A DNA stretch of 64,000 bases from Brachybacterium endophyticum. GTDB taxonomy: Bacteria; Actinomycetota; Actinomycetes; Actinomycetales; Dermabacteraceae. Position numbers and translations under genes: made by a program. The stretch lies in the NCBI RefSeq assembly GCF_003130585.1, contig NZ_QFKX01000002.1, forward strand, positions 682,001 through 746,000, read 5' to 3'. The notes below the pieces were generated by a model. That model worked only from the letters and a program-made list of their open reading frames with translations, made no database searches and was not told where the DNA came from. Positions 17,603-25,195 of this stretch are shown here, one piece after another (the first letter of the stretch is position 1; every line of letters begins with the position of its first letter).

Positions 17603-18123
17603 CCGCCGACGTGGACCCCGCCGCCCGGATCATCGCCCTGGCAGCGGGAGCCGGCCTGCACCTGGCGACCGCCGAGTCGCTCACCGCGGGTGCCGTGGTG
17701 GCCCGTCTCGTGGACGTGCCCGGGGCCAGTTCCTGTGTGGTCGGCGGGGCGGCCTGCTATAGCTACGACGCCAAGCACCGCGTGCTCGGCGTCGACGAGG
17801 CGGAGCTCGCACGCACCGGGGCGGTGACCGCCTCGATCGCACGTCAGATGGCGCTGGGCGCCCTGGAGCTCTACGCGGCCGACCTCGCCGTCTCCACCAC
17901 CGGCGTCGCCGGCCCGGGGGCCGACGAGCGTGGTGTGCCCGCCGGCAGCGTCCGTCTCGCCCTGGCGGGACGGACACCGGAGGGGCCCGTCGTGCTCGAG
18001 GAGTGCGAGCTCCACGAGCGCGGGTCGCGACGTGAGGTGCGTCGCGTGAGCGTCGAGGCGGCGCTCTCGCTTCTCCAGCGGCATCTCGATACCACGGTCG
18101 TGTCTCTCGGAACCCGGGACTGA
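17599..18123 (+). CDS. cinA: CinA C-terminal domain protein (nicotinamide-nucleotide amidase-like)
   Basis: 174-residue protein that is only the CinA C-terminal (PncC) domain, which in characterised members deamidates NMN. AESLTAG near residue 24 and [10 protein letters not shown] in the middle are the family hallmarks, followed by [10 protein letters not shown]. The N-terminal molybdopterin-like COG1058 domain of full CinA is absent, as in E. coli YgaD/PncC. It overlaps pgsA by ATGA. The pgsA-cinA-clgR order is standard in actinobacteria. Confidence 0.92.
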   Translation: MTADVDPAARIIALAAGAGLHLATAESLTAGAVVARLVDVPGASSCVVGGAACYSYDAKHRVLGVDEAELARTGAVTASIARQMALGALELYAADLAVSTTGVAGPGADERGVPAGSVRLALAGRTPEGPVVLEECELHERGSRREVRRVSVEAALSLLQRHLDTTVVSLGTRD

Positions 18124-18461
18124 CCTGCCATGACGTGCGCACCCGTGGGCCCGGCGCGATGGTGCGCGGGGTGCCGTGCCCGTGCGGCAGGGCATGGTTC
18201 TCGGGCGTCGCGGGCGACCCGGTCCGCAGGAGCGGGAACAGACAGGGGTGCCGGGACGTTGCACTCATCGTGATGAGCACTCCGAATCCCACCCGCGCAC
18301 GGCGCCCCGGACTTCCGGTGCCTGCCCGTGCCACCGCCCGTCCCGGTACCCTGCGTGGGGGAGCGCAGCGTCCCGGCGGGGCCCTGCGGCCCCGAGCGGA
18401 CATGCACGCACCCGTGGCGGCGGCACCTGCCTCCACCGCGCACACGAAGGGAGACCGACCC
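18124..18461 (+). promoter_or_regulatory. 338-nt clgR upstream region with palindromes and a -10 box
   Basis: No gene is visible here. A perfect palindrome CTCATC-GT-GATGAG lies at 18264-18277. A TACCCT -10 element is at 18347-18352, overlapped by the inverted repeat CTGCG/CGCAG (18351-18355 and 18364-18368). That leaves an mRNA leader of about 100 nt before clgR. ClgR proteins commonly control their own promoters; which palindrome is the operator is not known. Confidence 0.45.
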
Positions 18462-18767
18462 ATGATCCTCTTCCGCCAGGAGCTCGGCGACGTCCTGCGC
18501 GAGGCCCGGCGCTCCCAGGGCCGGACCCTCCGTCAGGTCTCCTCGGACGCCCGCGTCTCCCTGGGCTACCTCAGCGAGATCGAGCGCGGCCAGAAGGAGG
18601 CCTCGAGCGAGCTGCTGTCCTCGGTGACCGAGGCGCTAGGGATGCCGCTGTCCTTCCTGCTGCGAGAGGTCTCCGACCGCATCGCCGCCGCCGAGGGCAT
18701 GAACATCCCCGACACCGTCCCGGAGGGATTGGCCGACGACACCGAGAGCCTCGTCGGCGCCTACTGA
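18462..18767 (+). CDS. clgR: XRE-family transcriptional regulator ClgR
   Basis: 101-residue regulator with a Cro/CI helix-turn-helix at about residues 8-62 ([22 protein letters not shown] then [15 protein letters not shown]). In corynebacteria, streptomycetes and mycobacteria ClgR activates clp protease genes and some repair genes. The identification rests on the sequence and on its place after pgsA-cinA and before DUF3046-recA. The ATG at 18462 has GAAGGGAGA about 7 nt upstream. The C-terminal tail (SLVGAY) is short and hydrophobic; ClgR homologs are themselves Clp substrates with C-terminal degrons. Confidence 0.9.
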   Translation: MILFRQELGDVLREARRSQGRTLRQVSSDARVSLGYLSEIERGQKEASSELLSSVTEALGMPLSFLLREVSDRIAAAEGMNIPDTVPEGLADDTESLVGAY

Positions 18768-18768
18768 C

Positions 18769-18996
18769 GTGCGTCGCAGCGAGTACACGCAGCTGGCCGT
18801 CCACGTCTTCGGGCGCACCCTCGCCGAGACCTACACGCGCGAGCTCGCCCTGGCACCGCTCTCGGGTCGCACCCCTGGTGAGGCGATGGAGCAGGGCGAG
18901 GACGTGCGCAGGGTGTGGACCGCACTGTGCGACGAGATGGACGTCCCCGAGTCCCGCCGCTGGGAGATCCCACCCGAGCTCCGTCAGAACCGATGA
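18769..18996 (+). CDS. DUF3046 protein
   Basis: 75-residue small soluble protein of unknown function (DUF3046), recognised from its size, its start (MRRSEYTQLAVHVFG), the LCDEMDVPESRRW ending and its fixed place between clgR and recA in actinobacteria. It begins with GTG one base after the clgR stop, so it is cotranscribed. No catalytic motif is apparent. Confidence 0.85.
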   Translation: MRRSEYTQLAVHVFGRTLAETYTRELALAPLSGRTPGEAMEQGEDVRRVWTALCDEMDVPESRRWEIPPELRQNR

Positions 18997-19060
18997 CCGC
19001 CCGTCGGCCCGTCCGGGCCGGGTACGTCCCGCTCTAGCAGGACGCGGAGACCCCACAGCC

Positions 19061-19095
19061 CACGCGGCGCGCCGGATCACCCGGCGCGCCGCGTG
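19061..19095 (+). terminator. Perfect 15-bp hairpin after DUF3046
   Basis: The arm CACGCGGCGCGCCGG (19061-19075) pairs perfectly with 19081-19095 around loop ATCAC. Only a weak T content follows. It closes the clgR-DUF3046 unit just before the recA promoter. Confidence 0.65.
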
Positions 19096-19109
19096 TCGCA
19101 TTCGTGCGT

Positions 19110-19125
19110 TCGAACATCTGTTCGG
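19110..19125 (+). promoter_or_regulatory. LexA (SOS) box of recA
   Basis: TCGAACATCTGTTCGG matches the actinobacterial/Bacillus-type SOS consensus CGAAC-N4-GTTCG exactly in its 14-base core (19111-19124). It is directly upstream of a TATCGT -10-like hexamer at 19127-19132, so LexA binding would block that promoter. Confidence 0.85.
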
Positions 19126-19246
19126 GTATCGTGAGGCCCGACGACCGGTTCCGCACAGGATCGATCCGCTTCTCCCGACGGGCCCTCCCCAGGGTCCGGA
19201 CATCCACAGGGGAGAGGGGAACCTCCCGGATGTCCGACCGTCGACC

Positions 19247-19252
19247 TAGTGT
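19247..19252 (+). promoter_or_regulatory. Possible second recA -10 element (TAGTGT)
   Basis: TAGTGT lies 54 nt before the recA start, well downstream of the LexA box. Mycobacterial recA has a LexA-independent proximal promoter as well as the LexA-controlled one; this element would fit that pattern, but its -35 side is poor. Confidence 0.3.
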
Positions 19253-19306
19253 GGCCGCACGGCACGCATCCGCCGGTCGCACCGGCTCCCCGGAAGGAAC
19301 GAGAAC

Positions 19307-20413
19307 ATGCCCGCAGCGAAGTCCAGTTCAGCCCCCAAGGACCGCGCGTCCTCCCTCGACAACGCGCTCGCGCAGATCGACCGCCAGTTCGGCAAGGGCT
19401 CGATCATGCGCCTGGGTGACGAGTCCCGTCCCCCGGTCGAGGTCATCCCCACCGGTTCGGTCGCCCTGGACGCAGCCCTCGGCGTCGGCGGCTACCCGCG
19501 TGGCCGCATCGTGGAGGTCTACGGCCCGGAGTCCTCCGGCAAGACCACGGTGGCCCTGCACGCGGTCGCCAACGCGCAGCGCAACGGCGGCATCGCCGCG
19601 TTCATCGACGCCGAGCACGCCCTGGACCCGGAGTACGCCAAGAAGCTCGGCGTGGACACCGACGCCCTGCTGGTCTCCCAGCCCGACACCGGCGAGCAGG
19701 CGCTCGAGATCACCGACATGCTGATCCGCTCCGGTGCCCTGGACATCGTGGTCGTCGACTCTGTCGCGGCCCTCGTGCCCAAGGCCGAGATCGAGGGCGA
19801 GATGGGCGACTCCCACGTGGGTCTGCAGGCGCGCCTGATGTCCCAGGCGCTGCGGAAGCTCACCGGTGCGCTCTCCTCCTCGGGCACCACCGCGATCTTC
19901 ATCAACCAGCTGCGCGAGAAGATCGGCGTGTTCTTCGGCAGCCCGGAGACCACCACCGGCGGCAAGGCACTGAAGTTCTACGCCTCGGTGCGCATGGACA
20001 TCCGCCGTATCGAGACCCTCAAGACGGGCCAGGACTCGGTGGGCAACCGCACCCGCGTGAAGGTCGTGAAGAACAAGATGGCCCCGCCCTTCAAGCAAGC
20101 CGAGTTCGACATCCTCTACGGCGAGGGCATCTCCCGCGAGGGCGGCCTGATCGACATGGGCGTGGAGAACGGGATCGTGCGGAAGTCCGGTGCCTGGTTC
20201 ACCTACGAGGGTGATCAGCTGGGCCAGGGCAAGGAGAATGCCCGCCAGTTCCTCAAGGACAACCCGGATCTCGCGGCAGAGATCGAGCAGAAGATCCTCC
20301 AGGCCCTCGGGGTCGGCCAGTTCGGCGCCGCCGAGGAGGCCCCGGCGGAGGCAGAGGGCGAGACCTTCTCCGCCGAGGAGTTTCTGGACGAGGACGTCCC
20401 GGCGACGATCTGA
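19307..20413 (+). CDS. recA: Recombinase RecA
   Basis: 368-residue RecA, which forms ATP-dependent filaments on single-stranded DNA, drives strand exchange and triggers LexA self-cleavage. Walker A GPESSGKT is at residues 73-80 and [12 protein letters not shown] is Walker B. Loop regions ([15 protein letters not shown] and [10 protein letters not shown]) are intact, and no intein interrupts the gene. The acidic C-terminus is typical. GGAAGGA precedes the ATG. The upstream LexA box makes it SOS-regulated. It is separated from recX by a strong hairpin. Confidence 0.98.
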   Translation: MPAAKSSSAPKDRASSLDNALAQIDRQFGKGSIMRLGDESRPPVEVIPTGSVALDAALGVGGYPRGRIVEVYGPESSGKTTVALHAVANAQRNGGIAAFIDAEHALDPEYAKKLGVDTDALLVSQPDTGEQALEITDMLIRSGALDIVVVDSVAALVPKAEIEGEMGDSHVGLQARLMSQALRKLTGALSSSGTTAIFINQLREKIGVFFGSPETTTGGKALKFYASVRMDIRRIETLKTGQDSVGNRTRVKVVKNKMAPPFKQAEFDILYGEGISREGGLIDMGVENGIVRKSGAWFTYEGDQLGQGKENARQFLKDNPDLAAEIEQKILQALGVGQFGAAEEAPAEAEGETFSAEEFLDEDVPATI

Positions 20414-20418
20414 TCCAC

Positions 20419-20455
20419 CGTGCGGCGGCAGGGCATCGAGCCCTGCCGCCGCACG
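20419..20455 (+). terminator. recA-recX intergenic hairpin (likely attenuator)
   Basis: A perfect 16-bp stem (20419-20434 with 20440-20455) with loop ATCGA starts 6 nt after the recA stop and ends 25 nt before recX. There is no T-run. By analogy with the readthrough terminator between E. coli recA and recX it may set a low RecX:RecA ratio. Confidence 0.65.
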
Positions 20456-20479
20456 TCGATCGGCCAGGCCTCCGCATCG

Positions 20480-21097
20480 ATGACACCGTCACGCATCACG
20501 CCCCTGCACCGGGACCTCGCCGCGCGTACCGAGGAGATCCTCGCGCGTGAGCCGGAGGAACCGAGCCCCGAGCAGGTCGAGCGCGAGAAGCGGATCGTTC
20601 ACGAGTGCCGCTATCTGATGCGCCTGCTGGCCTCGCGCCGCCGCAGCGCCGGGGAGATGCGCGAGCGGCTCTACGACCGCGAGGTCCCTGCCGACCTGGC
20701 CCACGAGGTCATGTCTCGGATCGCCCGCGCGGACCTGATCGATGACGCCGCCTTCGCACGGGACTGGGTCGAGCAGCGCCGGCGACTGCGCGGTCTCGCG
20801 GACGAGGCCCTGCGCCGCGAGCTCGAGGCCAAGGACGTCGAGGCCGCGACCATCGATGCCGCGCTGCGCGGGGATGCCGAGGACCTCGACGAGGCCGAGC
20901 TGCAGGAGGAAGCGCGCTGCCGCGAGCTCGCCCGCGCTCGGATCGCCCGGGAGAGCCGGCGGACCGACACCGAGGACCGCCAGCAGCGCTCACGAATGGC
21001 CCGCCGCCTCGAGGGGTATCTGCGACGCCGCGGCTACGACGGCGCACTGATCCGCCGGGTGGTCTCCAGCGAGCTGCTCGCCGCGACCGGTCGCTGA
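20480..21097 (+). CDS. recX: Regulatory protein RecX
   Basis: 205-residue RecX, a helical-repeat protein that caps RecA filaments and limits recombination. The conserved LLASRRRSAGEMRERLYDREV segment starts the three RecX repeats, and the C-terminal EGYLRRRGYDGALIRRVV completes them. I start at ATG 20480; the GTG at 20420 would lie inside the recA-recX hairpin. It sits convergent to gluD with only 23 nt between the stops. There is no strong ribosome site, consistent with low expression. Confidence 0.92.
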   Translation: MTPSRITPLHRDLAARTEEILAREPEEPSPEQVEREKRIVHECRYLMRLLASRRRSAGEMRERLYDREVPADLAHEVMSRIARADLIDDAAFARDWVEQRRRLRGLADEALRRELEAKDVEAATIDAALRGDAEDLDEAELQEEARCRELARARIARESRRTDTEDRQQRSRMARRLEGYLRRRGYDGALIRRVVSSELLAATGR

Positions 21098-21120
21098 GGG
21101 CGCTCGGGTCGCTGCGCGTC

Positions 21121-21990
21121 TCAGTCCTCCACGAGTGTCGCCGTGCGGGCGACCCGCGCTCCGCGGCGCTGCAGGCGCCCACGGCGCTGGACCCACACCG
21201 CCAGCCGCGAGAGCAGCACGTTCAGCGTCACGAACACCGCAGCGCCCACCGCGAGCAGCGGCAGCAGGTAGTCGGCGTCGGTCAGGGCGTCCGCGACACG
21301 GCTGATCTGTCGCAGCAGCTCCGCGTAGCCCACGATGTAGCCCAGGGACGAATCCTTGATCAGCACCACTCCCTGCGCGATCAGGGAGGGGAGCATCATC
21401 CGCACCGACTGCGGCAGCTGGATGATGCGGTAGATCAGCCCGCTGCGCATGCCCAGCGAGTACGCGGCCTCGGTCTGCCCCGCGGGCAGCGCGTTGATGC
21501 CGGCCCGCAGGATCTCCGCGAACACGGCCGCGTTGTAGACGACGAGGCCGAAGACCACGGCCATCAGCGGGGAGGCCCCGGGCAGGACCAGGATCCCGAA
21601 GAACATCACGAGCACCACCGGCAGGGCGCGGAACACCTCGATCACGGCCGAGGCGAGCCAGCGCACCGGCGCCCACGGGGCGGCGCGGAGGGAGACCAGC
21701 AGGACCGCGAGGATCATCGCGAGCGGCAGCGAGATCACGGCCGCGACCAGGGTGTTCAGGAGGCCGCGGAACACCGCGGACCAGATGTCGCCCACCTGGT
21801 AGCCCGCGAAGTTCGTGGGAGCCTCCAGGAGGATCCGCCAGCGGTCGTCGAACACGCCGTTGGCCGCGAGACGCCAGCCCACCGCCACGATCGCGACCAC
21901 CAGCACGGCGCCGGCGATCCAGCTCACCAGCCGCTCGCGCTTCTTCTCGTCGGGACCGGGGACGTCGTACAGGACGGGACCGCTGCTCAT
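21121..21990 (-). CDS. gluD: Glutamate-type ABC transporter permease GluD
   Basis: 289-residue membrane permease of the polar amino acid (HAAT) family with about five or six helices. The EAA loop reads EAAYSLGMRSGLIYRIIQLPQ. The start at 21990 overlaps the gluC stop (ATGA). A 35-residue cytoplasmic N-terminus (VPGPDEKKRERL) precedes the first helix, typical of corynebacterial GluD. With gluC it forms the channel of a glutamate/aspartate-type importer. Substrate preference is by homology and gene order. Confidence 0.88.
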   Translation of the reverse strand: MSSGPVLYDVPGPDEKKRERLVSWIAGAVLVVAIVAVGWRLAANGVFDDRWRILLEAPTNFAGYQVGDIWSAVFRGLLNTLVAAVISLPLAMILAVLLVSLRAAPWAPVRWLASAVIEVFRALPVVLVMFFGILVLPGASPLMAVVFGLVVYNAAVFAEILRAGINALPAGQTEAAYSLGMRSGLIYRIIQLPQSVRMMLPSLIAQGVVLIKDSSLGYIVGYAELLRQISRVADALTDADYLLPLLAVGAAVFVTLNVLLSRLAVWVQRRGRLQRRGARVARTATLVED

Positions 21991-22634
21991 CGTGCGAACG
22001 CCACCTTCCGTTCCATGGCGGCCGCGAGGCGGCCCAGCGGGATGCAGATGACCAGGTAGCACAGGGCGATGCCGATCAGGATCGCGATCACGTCCGCCGA
22101 ATGCACGTTGGTCAGCCGCTTGGAGAGCGCGAACAGCTCGAGCACGCTGAAGGCGCCGGCGACCGACGTGTTCTTCACCAGCGCGATGAGCACGCTGATC
22201 AGCGGCGGGATCGCGGTGCGGAACGCCTGGGGGAGAACCACCAGCGAGAGGTTCTGGGAGAACGACATCCCCAGGGAGCGCGCCGCCTCCGCCTGACCCA
22301 CGGCCACCGAGTTGATGCCCGAGCGCACCGCCTCGGCCACGAACGCCGAGGTGTAGCAGGTGAGCGCCGTGATCGCCGCCGTCTTGTACCCGAAGGTGAA
22401 CCCCATCGACGGGGTCACGAACACGTAGAAGAAGAACACGATGGTCAGCGGTGTGTTGCGCAGGAACTCGGTGTACACGGTCGCGACGGTGCGCAGCGGA
22501 GCGTACGGCGAGACGCGGAGGGCGGCGAGCAGCGTCCCCAGCAGCAGCGAGAGCACCCCGGAGACACCGGCGAGGAACAGCGTGGTCAGGAACGCGTCAC
22601 CGATGGCGGCGCGCGAGGCGATCAGACTTCCCAT
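21987..22634 (-). CDS. gluC: Glutamate-type ABC transporter permease GluC
   Basis: 215-residue HAAT-family permease with about five transmembrane helices. EFLRNTPLTIVFFFYVF is the first conserved block and EAARSLGMSFSQNLSLVVLPQ is the EAA loop that docks on the ATPase. It starts 9 nt after gluB and overlaps gluD by 4 nt. The recA-recX neighbourhood with gluABCD is also known from corynebacteria. Confidence 0.9.
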   Translation of the reverse strand: MGSLIASRAAIGDAFLTTLFLAGVSGVLSLLLGTLLAALRVSPYAPLRTVATVYTEFLRNTPLTIVFFFYVFVTPSMGFTFGYKTAAITALTCYTSAFVAEAVRSGINSVAVGQAEAARSLGMSFSQNLSLVVLPQAFRTAIPPLISVLIALVKNTSVAGAFSVLELFALSKRLTNVHSADVIAILIGIALCYLVICIPLGRLAAAMERKVAFAR

Positions 22635-22643
22635 CGGGGCGGA

Positions 22644-23525
22644 TCAGTACTTGTCGATGGTCGGCGGCTCCGGGGTGGGCAGCACCTGGCCGGCCGTGGA
22701 CTCCCAGGCCTTCGCCCAGCTGCCGTCGTCGTAGGCCTTCTGCAGCGTGTCGTTGATGAACGCGCGGAAGTCGTCGTCGTCCTTCTTCAGCCCGATCCCG
22801 TAGGGCTCCTTGGTGAAGGTCTTGCCCTTGTCGACCATCTGCAGCTTGTCCTCGTCGGCCTTGACGAAGCCGGCCAGGATCACGTTGTCGGTCGTCACCG
22901 AGTCGGCCTGGCCGTTGTTCAGGGCCGTCACGCACTTGGAGTAGGTGTCGAAGGTGACCAGCTTCGCGTCGGGGTAGTTGTCCTCGATGTTCTGGGCCGG
23001 GGTGGACCCCTCGACCGAGCACACGTTCGTGTCCTTGAGATCGTCCGGCCCGCCGATGGCGTCATCGCCCTTCTTCACCATCAGGGCCTGGCCGGCGACG
23101 TAGTAGGGGCCGGCGAAGTCGACGACCTTCTTGCGTTCGTCGTTGATCGTGTAGGTCGCGACGACGATGTCCACCTGCCCGTTCTCGATGAAGGGTTCGC
23201 GGTTGGCGGTGACGGTCTCGGTCCACTCGATGCCGTCGGGCTTGATCCCCAGGGCCGCCGCGACCATCTTCCCGATCTCGACGTCGAAGCCCACGGGGTC
23301 ACCGTCCGGTCCGGCCTGACCGAACAGCGGCTGGTCGAACTTGGTGCCGATGGTGATCTTGCCGGCGTCGGCCAGCTTCGCCATCGTCGAGCCCTTCTCG
23401 AAGCTCGAGGGGTCGACGTCGGCGACCTCGTCGCCGGAGTCGCTCGAGCCTCCGCACGCCGCGAGGGTGAGGACGGCTGCCGAGCCGGCAGTGGTCGTGA
23501 GGAAGAGACGTCTGGTGAGGGACAT
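22644..23525 (-). CDS. gluB: Glutamate-type ABC transporter substrate-binding lipoprotein GluB
   Basis: 293-residue solute-binding lipoprotein. The signal peptide ends in the lipobox LAAC with Cys24, so it is membrane-anchored outside the cell. The family-3 binding fold follows: ITIGTKFDQPLFG, then PVGFDVEIGKMVA, DIVVATYTINDERKKVVDFAGPYY and the second lobe to the C-terminus. The conserved Arg/Asp residues that hold the amino-acid ligand are in these blocks. The ATG at 23525 has GAAGGAG 6 nt upstream. Affinity for glutamate rather than glutamine or another polar amino acid is inferred. Confidence 0.9.
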   Translation of the reverse strand: MSLTRRLFLTTTAGSAAVLTLAACGGSSDSGDEVADVDPSSFEKGSTMAKLADAGKITIGTKFDQPLFGQAGPDGDPVGFDVEIGKMVAAALGIKPDGIEWTETVTANREPFIENGQVDIVVATYTINDERKKVVDFAGPYYVAGQALMVKKGDDAIGGPDDLKDTNVCSVEGSTPAQNIEDNYPDAKLVTFDTYSKCVTALNNGQADSVTTDNVILAGFVKADEDKLQMVDKGKTFTKEPYGIGLKKDDDDFRAFINDTLQKAYDDGSWAKAWESTAGQVLPTPEPPTIDKY

Positions 23526-23590
23526 GAGGGGCTCCTTCGGCGCAGCGGGCGGTGACGGGTGTGGGGAGGAGACGGGTGTGGGGCGGTGAC

Positions 23591-24370
23591 TCAGTGGTGC
23601 AGGATCTTGGACAGGAAGTCCTTGGCCCGTTCGGACTCGGGCTCGGAGAAGAACTGCTCGGGCGGGGCGACCTCGAGGATGCGGCCCGCGTCCATGAAGA
23701 CCACCCGATCGGCCGTGCGGCGAGCGAACCCCATCTCGTGGGTCACGACGATCATCGTCATGCCCTCGCGAGCGAGTCCTGTCATCACCTCGATGACCTC
23801 GTTGATCATCTCCGGGTCGAGCGCGGAGGTGGGCTCGTCGAAGAGCATCAGCTTCGGCTGCATCGCCAGTGAGCGGGCGATCGCGACGCGCTGCTGTTGA
23901 CCGCCGGACAGCTGGGCGGGCATCTTGTGCGCCTGGTCGGCGACGCCGACGCGCTCGAGCAGGCTCATGCCGAGCTCCTCCGCCTGCCGCCGCGGGAGCT
24001 TCTTGACCTTGATCGGGGCGACGGTGACGTTGTCCAGCACGCTCTTGTGGGCGAAGAGGTTGAAGGACTGGAAGACCATGCCGACCTCCGACCGCAGATG
24101 CGCCAGGCCCGGCCCGGAGCTCGGCAGCGGCCGACCGTCGATCGTGATCTCGCCGGTGTCGACGGTCTCCAGACGGTTGATGGTGCGGCACAGCGTGGAC
24201 TTGCCCGAGCCCGAGGGGCCGAGCACGACGACGACCTCGCCGGGGGAGACCTCGAGGTCGATGTCCTTCAGCACGTGGAGATCCCCGAAGTGCTTCTGGA
24301 CTCCACGGAGGGTGACCAGCGGACGCGCCGTCCCGGACTCGTTCCGGGACGCTGATGTGGTCTGGGTCAT
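23591..24370 (-). CDS. gluA: Glutamate-type ABC transporter ATP-binding protein GluA
   Basis: 259-residue ABC ATPase, first gene of gluABCD. Walker [10 protein letters not shown] is at residues 51-59, then the Q-loop [11 protein letters not shown], signature LSGGQQQR, Walker [13 protein letters not shown] and H-loop VTHE. It powers import by GluB-GluC-GluD. The ATG follows a TACGGT -10 element by 6 nt, so the operon mRNA is probably leaderless. The spacer to gluB is 65 nt with a separate ribosome site. Confidence 0.93.
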   Translation of the reverse strand: MTQTTSASRNESGTARPLVTLRGVQKHFGDLHVLKDIDLEVSPGEVVVVLGPSGSGKSTLCRTINRLETVDTGEITIDGRPLPSSGPGLAHLRSEVGMVFQSFNLFAHKSVLDNVTVAPIKVKKLPRRQAEELGMSLLERVGVADQAHKMPAQLSGGQQQRVAIARSLAMQPKLMLFDEPTSALDPEMINEVIEVMTGLAREGMTMIVVTHEMGFARRTADRVVFMDAGRILEVAPPEQFFSEPESERAKDFLSKILHH

Positions 24371-24376
24371 GGACGG

Positions 24377-24382
24377 ACCGTA
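24377..24382 (-). promoter_or_regulatory. -10 element of the gluABCD operon
   Basis: TACGGT on the minus strand ends 6 nt before the gluA ATG at 24370. The arrangement predicts a leaderless transcript. Confidence 0.55.
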
Positions 24383-24469
24383 CGCCCCCGGGCGACCGGG
24401 GATGAGCGCAGTCGCGGGTCCGTTACCCCATGGTGACCTTCGCGGACCCGCCTTGCCGGTTCCGCCGGC

Positions 24470-25195
24470 TCAGACCGTCGTGTCGGTGCGTGCGGCGAGC
24501 ACGCCGCGGGCCCAGCCGGGGTCGTCGGTCGTGATGGTGTCGATGCCCAGCGCCACGGCCCGCTGCAGCGACTCCTCGTCGTTGATGGTCCAGGCGTTGA
24601 GCACGAACCCGGCCTCGTGCGCCCGCAGCACGTCCGCGTCGGGGAGCTTGGACATCTGCAGGCTGACCGCCTCCGCCCGGAGCTCCGCCGCGATCGGCCA
24701 GAAGTTCTCGTCGGCCGCGTGGGCGATGTAGGCGATCGGGATCTGCGGCGCCGTCTCGCGGGCGGCGCGCAGGGCATCGGCCTTGAAGGAGATGATCCAG
24801 GTGGACCCCGAGTCCATGCCGCGGTCGACCAGCATCTGCGCGGTCAGCTCCGCCGCGGCGGGGGCCTTGACCTCGACGTACATGGGGATCCCGGCGTGCT
24901 GGGCGACATCGAGCACCTCGGCGAGGGAGGGGACAGGTTCGCCGTCGGCGAGGCGCACGCGGTCGATCTGGGCTCGCGTGAGCTCGGCCAGCGCACCCGT
25001 CCGCAGAGGGGAGTCCTCGGCGGCGGTGCGGTCGATCGTGGTGTCGTGCATGACCACCAGCCGGCCGTCGGCGCTCAGGTGCACGTCGCACTCGAGCAGG
25101 TCCGCTGCCGCCTCGGCACCCGCACGGAAGGCGCGCAGGGAGTTCTCCGGGGCGACCAGGGCCGCCCCGCGGTGCCCGACGATCTTCGGCTGCAT
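24470..25195 (-). CDS. Glycerophosphodiester phosphodiesterase
   Basis: 241-residue GDPD-fold enzyme that hydrolyses glycerophosphodiesters to glycerol-3-phosphate and an alcohol. The metal/catalytic signature GHRGAALVAPENS is at the N-terminus, then ECDVHLSADG with HD downstream, VEVKA (metal ligand) and the C-terminal NAWTINDEE block. The start ATG shares one base with the stop of the upstream binding-protein gene (TGATG), so translation is coupled. Placement as last gene of a sugar-type ABC operon suggests it handles the imported substrate. No signal peptide, so cytoplasmic. Confidence 0.9.
   Translation of the reverse strand: MQPKIVGHRGAALVAPENSLRAFRAGAEAAADLLECDVHLSADGRLVVMHDTTIDRTAAEDSPLRTGALAELTRAQIDRVRLADGEPVPSLAEVLDVAQHAGIPMYVEVKAPAAAELTAQMLVDRGMDSGSTWIISFKADALRAARETAPQIPIAYIAHAADENFWPIAAELRAEAVSLQMSKLPDADVLRAHEAGFVLNAWTINDEESLQRAVALGIDTITTDDPGWARGVLAARTDTTV

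Noticed and set aside
19307-20413. Intein in recA
   Set aside because: Actinobacterial recA can carry one, but the gene is continuous and of standard length.
20420-20479. recX start at GTG 20420
   Set aside because: The GTG lies inside the perfect recA-recX hairpin and adds non-family residues; ATG 20480 fits better.
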